In this document: positions 1 to 7,928 of the stretch, one piece after another | Layout of the letters: every line of letters begins with the position of its first letter | How positions within the stretch are numbered: the stretch's first letter is position 1 | Source: Verrucomicrobiia bacterium | Lineage (GTDB): Bacteria > Verrucomicrobiota > Verrucomicrobiae > Limisphaerales > JAKPVM01 | Direction of reading: 5' to 3' | Assembly (NCBI GenBank): GCA_026417275.1 | Contig: JAOADO010000042.1 | Location: 1 to 10,892, forward strand | DNA: 10,892 bases | Translations under genes and position numbers: made by a program | Notes under the pieces: model-generated | Seen by the model: only the letters and a program-made list of their open reading frames with translations | What the model was told of the DNA's origin: nothing | Database searches by the model: none

Positions 1-3000
1 GGAATTCCATCATCAAGTTGGACTGCTGGTTCTGGATATACGCATTATAAATGGAGACTTGATAATAGTTCATGGAGCACTGAACTGCCGATAACAACAC
101 CAATAGTGATTCAGAATCTTACTGATGGACCGCATTACATTGAAGTTATTGGAAAGAACGACGCCGGATATTATCAAGACGACGCAATTTTCCTTGAAAG
201 CGCAAAAGTAACTCGCACATCCACGTGGTATACACGTTCGACTTTGCCGCCAATTCGTTTGAGCGAAATCCTTGCTTCTAATCAACGTGTTCTCACGAAC
301 AATAACTCAACGCCTGACCTGCTCGAACTCTATAATGAAAGCGATGAACCGTTCGACCTTTTTGGCATGCGGCTAACAGATAATCCATCGAATCCGGATA
401 AGTACATTTTCCCGACAAATTCAATAATTCCTGCGCGGGGATATCTGGTGGTTTATTGCGACAATCCTTCAGGCGGAGTCGGATATTTCACTGGATTTGG
501 TTTAAATCAGGATGGCGATAAGATTTATCTATATGATTCGCGCGAACGCGGCGGCAAATTAGTGGATAGTGTAGAGTTTGGACCGCAAATAACAGATTAT
601 TCAATCGGCAGGATGGGTGATGGAAACTGGACTCTCACGGTTCCAACATTTGGAACAGTAAATCGTCAGGCGCCTCTTGGCAATCCACAAAAAGTTAAGA
701 TTAATGAATGGTTAGCACTTGGAGAAGCGCCGTTTGATAATGACTTTATCGAACTTTATAATACGGATTCTCTGCCGGTGAATATCGGGGGGCTTTATAT
801 TTCTGACAGTGTTGTCAGTTACTGGACAAGACATCAAATTGCCCCGCTGTCGTTCATTTCTGGTTATGGTTTTCTGCGTTTCTTTGCCGATGGCGAGACA
901 TCAAAAGGACCGTTGCACTTGAATTTTGCTCTTAGTGCTTATCAGGGCGGGATAGGATTATATGACACAAATCTGAACGCGATTGATATTGTTATGTATC
1001 AATCTCAGTGGAAGAATGTTTCACAGGGACGTAGTCCGAACGGGAGTTCAACAATCACTTACTTTACAACTCCAACGCCTGGTTCACCAAATCCGCTGAT
1101 ATCTAGCGGTTCAAGCGGTGGGGCGCTTGTGATAAACGAAGTGCTTGCAGTTAACACCACACTTGCTGAGATTGATGGTTCTACCCCGGATTGGGTTGAA
1201 ATTTACAACGGCACATCATCAGCAATTAACTTGAGTGATTGTAGTCTGAGCGATAACCCTCAACAACCGCGCAGATTTATATTTCCAAACGGAACTATTT
1301 TAGCATCAGGACAATTTATTAGGATTTATTGCGACGGGAATAAGCCTGCTTCAACAAACAACACGGGTTTTGGTTTAGCTGGTTCTGGCGGCGGAGTTTA
1401 CCTATATGATAAGCCGTCAAACGGTGGCAGTTTGCTCGATTCAGTTGTTTATGGAATTCAAACCGCAAACCTGTCGATTGGTAGAGTACCAAATGGTGGT
1501 ACAAATTGGGTGTTGACTAGCCCGACGCCAGGCTCTGCCAATGTGGCTATTACTCAACTTGCTTCGCCCACTCTGCTCAAAGTAAACGAGTGGATGGCAT
1601 CGCCAAAATCTGGCAATGACTGGTTTGAAATATACAATCCCGCAAACCAGCCGATTACTCTTGGCGGGCTTTATCTAACGGATGATTTAAGCCGACGGCT
1701 TAAACATCAGATAGCGCCACTCTCGTTTATTGGCGCTAAATCGTATATTGTTATCTGGGCAGATAACAATACTGGTGCTGGTGCAGACCACGTTAATTTT
1801 GCGCTTAGCGCGAATGGGGAAGCAATTGGTATATCTTTGGCTGATGGAACGTTGCTTGATGCGATTGCATTTGGCGCGCAAACCGAGGGTGTTTCAGAGG
1901 GACGATTCCCGGACGGCAATACTAACATCGTCAAGTTCCCGCTCACGGAATCTCCTGGTGAACCCAATTATCGAATGTTAACAAACGTGGTGGTTAACGA
2001 AGTGCTTGCTCGTGCTTTGCCGCCGTTTGAGGACGCCATTGAACTTCGCAACCTGACCAGCCAACCGCTTGACATTAGCGGATGGTGGCTCAGCGATGAC
2101 TTCGGAACGCTGGAGAAATATCAATTTCCGACTCCGACAGTTATTCCAGCCAATGGTTACTTTGTGGTTTACGCGGCGCAATTTACCAATAGATTGTATG
2201 CGGCAATTCCATTCGCTCTTAACGCAAATGGAGATGAAGTTGTGCTTTCACAGACAACAAACGGCGTTTTGACCGGTTATAGGACTTATGCGAAATTTGG
2301 GACTGCAGCTCCGAATGTCTCGTTTGGCAGATACGTGACAAGCGACGGCAAAGTTGAATTTACAGCAATGAAATCACGCACATTCGGCAAGGACGACCCG
2401 ACGTCTGTCGAAGAATTCCGCCAGGGAATGGGCGCGCCAAACTCTGAGCCGCTGGTTGGACCTGTTGTTATAAGCGAAATTATGTATCATCCTCCGGACT
2501 CTGGCACAAACGATAATGTGGCGCATGAATATATTGAGTTGAGGAATATCACAAGCGCCCCGGTTCCGCTCTATGACCAGGAATATCCAACTAATACTTG
2601 GAGAATTCGCGATGCAGTTAAGTTCGACTTTCCGCAGGGGGTTGTTCTTCAGCCTTACGAGGAAATCCTTGTGGTTAGTTTCGACCCGGTTAACAATCCA
2701 ACCTTATTGCGCGAGTTTCGTCAGGTCTACAATATTGACCCGAGCACAAGAATTTTTGGACCATATGATGGGAAATTATCCAATAAAGATGCCGACATCG
2801 AACTTAATAAACCATTTACTCCGACAACAAATAATGTTCCATATATACGGGTGGAGCATGTCCATTATTATGACTCTTCGCCTTGGTCTGCGGAAGCTGA
2901 CGGCACAGGCTTCAGTTTGAACCGTCTGAATATATTTGCCTATGGTAACGACCCGATAAACTGGAGCGCCGACCCGCCATCGCCAGGTCCGCGTCAGATG

Positions 3001-3381
3001 CCTCTGGACTTCGACAGGGACGGCATACCCGATGCGTGGGAGCGGCAGTTTGGTCTTGACCCGCTATCACCGGGTGATGCAAATCTGGACTTTGACGGGG
3101 ATGGTTTCTCAAATCTTATGGAGTATATTGCCGGTACAGACCCGGTGAATTCAGGCAGTTATCTGCACTTTGCCAAAAATTCAATACGTGTTCAGGGAAC
3201 AAATCTGTTGATAAACTTTACCGCCGGCGCAAACAAAACATACACAATTGAAGGCACTGATAATCTTGGCGGAGAATGGACGCCTCTTTATCAAATCCAA
3301 TCCAGCAGTTCAGGTGGCGTAATGACAATTCAGTTGCCAATTAATTCGCCGAAGAAATTCTTCAGAATACGTATTCCGTAA
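1..3381 (+). CDS. Large secreted lamin-tail-domain (LTD) repeat protein, 5' end missing
   Basis: The frame is open from base 1, so this is the C-terminal 1,126 residues of a longer protein; the GTG at 106 is internal. The first ~80 residues (YKWRLDN, LTDGPHYIEVIGKNDAGY) look like a fibronectin/Ig-like beta-domain. Six lamin-tail domains follow, starting near bases 259, 694, 1130, 1576, 1990 and 2464. Each opens with a [VK][IV][NS]E motif and contains an [IL]EL.N or [IV]E[IL]YN strand. Bases 3004-3144 encode two acidic calcium-binding repeats (DFDRDGIPDAWE, DFDGDGFSNLMEY) of thrombospondin type 3/dockerin style. The last ~70 residues form a beta-rich domain ending FFRIRIP; I see no PEP-CTERM or LPxTG anchor. 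LTDs are beta-sandwich modules of secreted and surface proteins, often with CotH kinase or nuclease domains, which could lie upstream here. An extracellular binding or structural role is inferred, not shown. The frame is intact and ends in TAA. Confidence 0.9.
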   Translation, partial: GIPSSSWTAGSGYTHYKWRLDNSSWSTELPITTPIVIQNLTDGPHYIEVIGKNDAGYYQDDAIFLESAKVTRTSTWYTRSTLPPIRLSEILASNQRVLTNNNSTPDLLELYNESDEPFDLFGMRLTDNPSNPDKYIFPTNSIIPARGYLVVYCDNPSGGVGYFTGFGLNQDGDKIYLYDSRERGGKLVDSVEFGPQITDYSIGRMGDGNWTLTVPTFGTVNRQAPLGNPQKVKINEWLALGEAPFDNDFIELYNTDSLPVNIGGLYISDSVVSYWTRHQIAPLSFISGYGFLRFFADGETSKGPLHLNFALSAYQGGIGLYDTNLNAIDIVMYQSQWKNVSQGRSPNGSSTITYFTTPTPGSPNPLISSGSSGGALVINEVLAVNTTLAEIDGSTPDWVEIYNGTSSAINLSDCSLSDNPQQPRRFIFPNGTILASGQFIRIYCDGNKPASTNNTGFGLAGSGGGVYLYDKPSNGGSLLDSVVYGIQTANLSIGRVPNGGTNWVLTSPTPGSANVAITQLASPTLLKVNEWMASPKSGNDWFEIYNPANQPITLGGLYLTDDLSRRLKHQIAPLSFIGAKSYIVIWADNNTGAGADHVNFALSANGEAIGISLADGTLLDAIAFGAQTEGVSEGRFPDGNTNIVKFPLTESPGEPNYRMLTNVVVNEVLARALPPFEDAIELRNLTSQPLDISGWWLSDDFGTLEKYQFPTPTVIPANGYFVVYAAQFTNRLYAAIPFALNANGDEVVLSQTTNGVLTGYRTYAKFGTAAPNVSFGRYVTSDGKVEFTAMKSRTFGKDDPTSVEEFRQGMGAPNSEPLVGPVVISEIMYHPPDSGTNDNVAHEYIELRNITSAPVPLYDQEYPTNTWRIRDAVKFDFPQGVVLQPYEEILVVSFDPVNNPTLLREFRQVYNIDPSTRIFGPYDGKLSNKDADIELNKPFTPTTNNVPYIRVEHVHYYDSSPWSAEADGTGFSLNRLNIFAYGNDPINWSADPPSPGPRQMPLDFDRDGIPDAWERQFGLDPLSPGDANLDFDGDGFSNLMEYIAGTDPVNSGSYLHFAKNSIRVQGTNLLINFTAGANKTYTIEGTDNLGGEWTPLYQIQSSSSGGVMTIQLPINSPKKFFRIRIP
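259..1970 (+). repeat. Protein-level duplication of a two-LTD unit (A-B-A-B)
   Basis: The first four lamin-tail domains alternate between two kinds. Domains 1 and 3 share the TPD-[LE/VE] start, L[ST]DNP, [YF]IFP, YCDN and GG-x-L-[VL]-DSV positions and end in an SIGR motif. Domains 2 and 4 share NEW[LM]A, GGLY[IL][ST]D, HQIAPLSFI, [VL]NFALSA and a closing EGR or QGR. The simplest reading is duplication of an ancestral A-B pair; a fifth domain (about 1990-2440) resembles type A more loosely. Nucleotide identity between units is low by eye, so the event is old. Confidence 0.6.
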
Positions 3382-3426
3382 AACAAAACGGGATAATCTA
3401 TTTTGCAATGCATTGAACAACAGTTT

Positions 3427-3449
3427 GTTGCGGTATATTAACCAGCAAC
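3427..3449 (+). other. Small hairpin between the LTD gene and comM
   Basis: GTTGCGGT (3427-3434) can pair with ACC-A-GCAAC (3441-3449) around a six-base ATATTA loop, giving eight base pairs with one bulged A. It lies 46 bases after the LTD stop codon and 41 bases before the chosen comM start. No T-run follows directly, so it is not a standard intrinsic terminator. It could mark the 3' end of the LTD transcript or be coincidental. The rest of the 109-base gap holds nothing recognisable apart from a weak promoter-like sequence. Confidence 0.3.
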
Positions 3450-3490
3450 GAATGCTTGACCTGTGCTGTTTTATTCACCACAATTACCAC

Positions 3491-5017
3491 ATGCTTTCGC
3501 GCGTAAATTCAGCGGCGGTTCACGGGATTGACGCATGTCCTGTTGAAGTCGAGGTTTATTGTGGTTTTGGCGAAACATCCTCTGTAATTGTTGGGTTGCC
3601 GGACGCTGCTGTCAAAGAATCCAAAGATCGCGTAAGCACAGCAATCACAAATTCCGGTTTTAAAGTTCCGCTTGGACGGGTTACCATCAACCTCGCGCCA
3701 GCCGATATAAGAAAAGAAGGTCCTATTTACGACTTGCCAATTGCGATTGGAATTCTTGCCGCAAGTGAACAGATTAATCCTGAGAGGCTCAAAGATTTCA
3801 TGTTTATCGGCGAACTTGCGTTAAACGGGACAATTCGTCCTGTAAAGGGAGCCCTTCCCATTGCGATTTGTGCGCGAACTCAAAATAAGTACGGAATCGT
3901 TGTCCCTGCTGAGAATGCGGCGGAAGCCGCTGTGGTTAAAGGGCTCAAAGTTATCCCCGTCAAGAATTTACGCGAAGCGATTGCATTCCTTGAAGGTTCG
4001 ATTGAAATTCCACCTGCATCTGTTGATGTTGACGCATCATTTAAAACAGATTTTGATGACGAACTTGATTTTTCGGATGTAAAAGGACAGGAATCGGCAA
4101 AACGGGCGTTGGAGATTTCTGCCGCGGGCGGGCACAACATCCTCATGATTGGACCGCCTGGCACTGGGAAGTCTATGCTGGCGAAAAGATTGCCTTCGAT
4201 TTTGCCGCCGCTCACGCTTGAAGAAGCGCTGGAGACAACCAAGATTCACAGTATCAGCGGTTTGCTGTCGTCCGGACAGGCACTTGTAACGCGGCGTCCA
4301 TTCCGAACGCCTCACCACACGGCAAGCGACATTGGTCTTTTAGGGGGAGGTGCAAATCCAATGCCTGGCGAGATTTCGCTCGCTCATAACGGCGTTTTGT
4401 TTCTTGATGAATTGCCAGAGTTTAAACGAAGTGTGCTTGAGACCATGCGTCAGCCGCTTGAAGATGGACACGTCACAATCTCCCGTGCGTCGGGTTCCGT
4501 AACATTTCCATCACGCTTTATGCTCGTGGCGGCAATGAATCCTACTCCGGATGGGAAAATGCCGTATGAGTCGCGTTGTTCACCGCATGAAATTCAACGT
4601 TATCTTGGACGAATTTCAGGTCCACTGCTTGACCGTATAGATATTCACATTGAGGTGCCGGAGGTAAAATTCCGCGATATCACAGGCGCCGCTTCTGGTG
4701 AAAAGTCCGAATCTATCCGCAAAAGGGTGGTTGCCGCGCGGGAGATTCAAAACCGCAGATTTGCAAAAAATCGCCGCGTTAATTGCAACGCGAACATGGG
4801 AACGCGAGAATTAAAAATGTTCTGCGCCCTTGACTTGGATACCATGGAATTGTTGAAAATGGCAGTCAGCGAACTCAAGTTAAGCGCACGCGCGTATGAC
4901 AGAATTCTCAAAGTTGCCCGAACAATTGCAGACCTTGATGGTAAAGAAAAAATAAGCCGCGAGCATATTTCCGAAGCTGTCCATTACCGTTCATTGGACA
5001 GGCAAATATGGGGGTAA
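3491..5017 (+). CDS. comM: ComM/YifB family Mg-chelatase-like AAA+ ATPase
   Basis: A 508-residue protein, the usual size for ComM/YifB. ComM is a hexameric AAA+ helicase that promotes branch migration when incoming single-stranded DNA integrates during natural transformation; the family is also widespread in bacteria without known competence. Domain order: N-terminal ChlI/S16-like domain (about 5-165, with VGLPDAAVKESKDRV and TINLAPADIRKEGP); Mg-chelatase AAA+ core (about 190-395) with Walker A GPPGTGKS at 221-228, Walker B VLFLDE at 302-307 and RISGPLLDRIDIH at 374-386; C-terminal chelatase helical domain (about 400-505). The frame extends upstream to a TTG at 3413, but family similarity begins at MLSRVNSAAVHGID, so ATG 3491 is chosen. 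No Shine-Dalgarno precedes any candidate start. The usual NPCPCG motif reads NPTPDG (350-355), and only Cys363 of the nearby cysteine group is present. It converges with the next gene across 7 bp. Confidence 0.93.
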   Translation: MLSRVNSAAVHGIDACPVEVEVYCGFGETSSVIVGLPDAAVKESKDRVSTAITNSGFKVPLGRVTINLAPADIRKEGPIYDLPIAIGILAASEQINPERLKDFMFIGELALNGTIRPVKGALPIAICARTQNKYGIVVPAENAAEAAVVKGLKVIPVKNLREAIAFLEGSIEIPPASVDVDASFKTDFDDELDFSDVKGQESAKRALEISAAGGHNILMIGPPGTGKSMLAKRLPSILPPLTLEEALETTKIHSISGLLSSGQALVTRRPFRTPHHTASDIGLLGGGANPMPGEISLAHNGVLFLDELPEFKRSVLETMRQPLEDGHVTISRASGSVTFPSRFMLVAAMNPTPDGKMPYESRCSPHEIQRYLGRISGPLLDRIDIHIEVPEVKFRDITGAASGEKSESIRKRVVAAREIQNRRFAKNRRVNCNANMGTRELKMFCALDLDTMELLKMAVSELKLSARAYDRILKVARTIADLDGKEKISREHISEAVHYRSLDRQIWG

Positions 5018-5024
5018 AATCCAA

Positions 5025-7835
5025 TCAGTTTTTTGCCGTGTTTTTAAGGTTCTTGTAGAACTTAATAAGTTCTCCAAGATTTACCTGTTCGTAAGGTTCA
5101 TCGCACGCTGGCGTGGTTTTTCCTGCGTCCGCAAACCACATATCAAGCGTATTCGGGCAAAAAATTGCGTTATGCAAATTTGATTTCATTGCTACCGGTC
5201 TCTTAATAATTTCTATCATTTTTTTGGCGTCAATTTTTCCAAAGTTTTCATGCAGGCGCTGACTCAATACTTTTGCTCGCTCGTCTGCTGAAACAAAAAC
5301 TGTGTCTTCCGGCACCGGAGGCAACAAATTATGTTGTTCACCGGGTTTAAGGATTGTGATCTTATCAGGCAAACAATGCAGAGCGCGCATCTCGCCATTT
5401 TTGTCACTGATTACATAGTAATATTCACACGTGCGCGATGTGGATTGAATAATGGCAAGAGCTTCTTCAACGTTCGATGCTCTTTCCATGATTTCGCGAA
5501 GAAGGAAACTCATCGGTAGACCATCCCAGAGCCCCTCGCCTCGTCCGCCCATCTCGCCAATGGCAAGTCCCTTTTCGTTCATTGCTGTAACTGTTCCGAC
5601 GAAGCCGGCATAACCGAGGGTCATCCACGCATTTTTGCCTTCTGGAATAAAAACTGCGACGATGGCTGAGTTTTGAAGTCCAATGTCACGCATGTAATCA
5701 AGAACGCGTGCGTGGTATACTTTGCCGTCCACTGTAGCCTTGCCGTGGACTGCGACTCCACTGCAGTGGAATCTCTCTGGAAACAGATTTGCAAAAAGGA
5801 CATCGCGTCTCGGCAATCCAGCGCTGTCCGCGAGCGCATAACATTCTTCGATAAACCGTTTTGGAATAAACGGTTCGGTTCTGACTTTGATTTTTGCCAT
5901 CGTTTCAAGAAACCATTCGCTGGAGCGGAAAGTGTCTGCCGCGCCAACCCCAAATAGGACACGTTCAACCAGTTTTCCCACGGATTCTTTCAAAAGGATG
6001 CCGTGGGCAGACCCCATCTCTTGCGGAGTTCCATCAACGATTAATATTTTCTTGTTTCCAAGACTGCATAGAACACCGTGTCCTGAGGGGGCTTGCACTT
6101 CTACCTTAAGAGTTTTATCTGTCTGTTTTTTAGGAGTTGAATCTATGAGAAGTTCACCTATAAAATTCGCCACAGCGGCAATCATTTTGTTTACATCCTG
6201 GCATGAGACCTCCGTCCTTGATGGTTTAAACGGAGGAGTTAATGAATCCATCGGAATCACGGTATTTGTTTGCATACTGTAAATTTTAAGTAATCCCCGT
6301 GTTCCAATTGTGTTGAATTCGGCGTATTCCGGGGAGTCCCAGTTTTTTGAAAATTTTACTCGAATATAATCGTTGTTGGTTTTATCTGATGCCGTAGTGA
6401 TTTTAATCGCGCGGTCGCCGTCTTGTTCGGCTTTTATCCATTTTCCCGCAAGGTCAGGGACAAGCCCAATCGCGCCCACTGCACCTGAAAACGCACGAAC
6501 CTGCAAAATATACTTCTTGTCCACGTATGCGAGAAAGTTTGTATTGTCCTGATATGGTTTGTTGCCGACGAAAATGATTTTGTTGTTTGCGAACCACGGA
6601 AAACCGCCTGTATGGCCAATTGCCAGGTCTCCGCCTATCTGCGGCACACCATTTCCGATGAGTGTAAACTTGCCGTCTGCGCCGACAGTTATCTGAACAG
6701 ACGAATTAATCACAGAATTGTTTTTATTCGTTAATATAAGTTCTGCTTTTAAGAAGTGGCATTTATCCTTTTCCGGTTCTGTGGTCAAAATTGTTAAAAG
6801 TTGTTGTAGTGTGGAGACAGCCAATTCAATCGGTTTGGGATTTTTGACCGGCGGTTGCGCTGGGGAAATCTGGGGCGGCAAATCGCTGGCAAAGAAGTCT
6901 GCAACAATGTTCAATGCACGTGGCAGTTCTGCTAACGCAGTGTAATGTCCCAACCCTTCAAACCAGATAATTGATTTTTCCAGACCAACCGCTTCTGCTA
7001 GTTCCATCGTACATTCGCGGGGAATAACCTCATCCTGCGAGGCGTTCAGCATAATCAGGCGGTGTTCAGCCGCAAGCCGCCGCAACCGCGATGAATAAAG
7101 CATAGGGTCAACTTCGTTGATTTTATCAATGAAAGTTGCGCGGTCGCTGTCTGTCATCTTTTTAATAGCAACGCTTAAAAGTGAAGTTTCCTTTGCATGA
7201 TGTATTATTTTAATCAAATTCCCTCCGGCGAGCATCAATGCGGCTCGATTAATCCGCGCGTCTTTTCCGGTAATGGTTGCAGATAGAATACCGCCAAGAC
7301 TGATGCCGGTAACCCCAATCTTATTTGTATCCACTTCGGGCAGGTTTGATAGCACATCAATTGTTCGACTTATGTCTAACAATGTCTGATTGATTCCCCT
7401 TGTAAATGTAAAGGGGTCGTGTTCTGCTAAGTCTCTGAATTTTCGTTCTCCGTGGAAGGGCAGGGTGAACATTATCGAAACAATTCCTCGTTTTGCGAGC
7501 GCGGCGCACACAATGCTGTTCAGGTTTTCATCGCCGTTCAAAATTGGCAATGAAATAACCGCGGGTCTCTTTGCTTCAGATGGTTTAATGCCGTCTGGCA
7601 TGAAAAGTTTTGCAGGTATAATTCCAAATTCTTTTCCCAGGATAAAATCTTTGCATGGATACGAAAGATGGATGATTTTATAACCGTTCTGTTGAATGAT
7701 ATTTTTTACCAGGCAGTCAAACGAATAATCTTTTGATGAAATTCTTATAACATTGTTGGTGGCGTAATCTGCTCGCAATAAAGAAATAGAGAAGAAGGCA
7801 ATGACGATTGTGAACTGAAGGATTAACTTTTTCAT
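5025..7835 (-). CDS. Exported alpha/beta hydrolase fused to a C45-type (acyl-CoA:6-APA acyltransferase-like) Ntn hydrolase
   Basis: A 936-residue protein starting with a Sec signal peptide (KK, hydrophobic 4-20, probable cleavage after LLRA), so periplasmic or extracellular. Residues ~55-318 form an alpha/beta hydrolase of the dienelactone hydrolase/acetyl-esterase type: HG at 128-129, nucleophile elbow G177-I-S179-L-G181, likely acid Asp268 (SQDEV) and His297 (GLGHY), so the triad looks complete. A proline-rich linker (319-336) leads to a beta-rich region (337-580) that I do not recognise. Residues ~585-936 resemble the C45/AAT family: GTPQEMGSAHG at the start, candidate nucleophile Cys691 in FHCSGVAV, then DGKVYHARVLDYM with Arg710 and Asp713, and GYAGFVGTVTAMNEKGLAI. 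C45 enzymes self-cleave before the Cys and hydrolyse or transfer acyl groups on amides; the substrate here is unknown. The gene starts 93 bases after cad1 on the same strand and has no visible Shine-Dalgarno. Confidence 0.85.
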   Translation of the reverse strand: MKKLILQFTIVIAFFSISLLRADYATNNVIRISSKDYSFDCLVKNIIQQNGYKIIHLSYPCKDFILGKEFGIIPAKLFMPDGIKPSEAKRPAVISLPILNGDENLNSIVCAALAKRGIVSIMFTLPFHGERKFRDLAEHDPFTFTRGINQTLLDISRTIDVLSNLPEVDTNKIGVTGISLGGILSATITGKDARINRAALMLAGGNLIKIIHHAKETSLLSVAIKKMTDSDRATFIDKINEVDPMLYSSRLRRLAAEHRLIMLNASQDEVIPRECTMELAEAVGLEKSIIWFEGLGHYTALAELPRALNIVADFFASDLPPQISPAQPPVKNPKPIELAVSTLQQLLTILTTEPEKDKCHFLKAELILTNKNNSVINSSVQITVGADGKFTLIGNGVPQIGGDLAIGHTGGFPWFANNKIIFVGNKPYQDNTNFLAYVDKKYILQVRAFSGAVGAIGLVPDLAGKWIKAEQDGDRAIKITTASDKTNNDYIRVKFSKNWDSPEYAEFNTIGTRGLLKIYSMQTNTVIPMDSLTPPFKPSRTEVSCQDVNKMIAAVANFIGELLIDSTPKKQTDKTLKVEVQAPSGHGVLCSLGNKKILIVDGTPQEMGSAHGILLKESVGKLVERVLFGVGAADTFRSSEWFLETMAKIKVRTEPFIPKRFIEECYALADSAGLPRRDVLFANLFPERFHCSGVAVHGKATVDGKVYHARVLDYMRDIGLQNSAIVAVFIPEGKNAWMTLGYAGFVGTVTAMNEKGLAIGEMGGRGEGLWDGLPMSFLLREIMERASNVEEALAIIQSTSRTCEYYYVISDKNGEMRALHCLPDKITILKPGEQHNLLPPVPEDTVFVSADERAKVLSQRLHENFGKIDAKKMIEIIKRPVAMKSNLHNAIFCPNTLDMWFADAGKTTPACDEPYEQVNLGELIKFYKNLKNTAKN

Positions 7836-7928
7836 ATTAAAATCTATTACACATTATTAATGTTTTATCAAGAATCTAATAGTGGTAGGGCTCAAGATTC
7901 TGAAAATGATTTATATTGTATTGGATAA

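Noticed and set aside
3413..3490. Upstream extension of comM to a TTG start (26 extra residues) or the ATG at 3452
   Set aside because: The extension lacks similarity to the family, has no ribosome binding site, and the conserved ComM N-terminus begins exactly at the ATG at 3491.
5887..6282. Plus-strand open frame of 131 codons opposite the hydrolase fusion
   Set aside because: It lies wholly inside a well-supported minus-strand gene, has no recognisable motif or start signal, and is a reading-frame shadow.
7844..7871. TTGATA/16-bp/TAATAG as a promoter for the hydrolase gene
   Set aside because: The -10 matches the consensus at only three of six positions and the implied start would lie about two bases from the ATG; an A/T-rich gap easily gives such matches by chance.
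7871..7901. Inverted repeat AGAATCT/AGATTCT (17-base loop) after cad1, considered as a terminator
   Set aside because: The stem is 7 bp and A/T-rich, the loop is long, and no T-run follows in the direction of transcription.
7836..7928. The hydrolase-C45 gene as part of the CRISPR operon or a defence partner of Cad1
   Set aside because: It carries a signal peptide, sits after a 93-bp gap, and neither domain is a known CRISPR accessory; same-strand neighbourhood alone is not enough.
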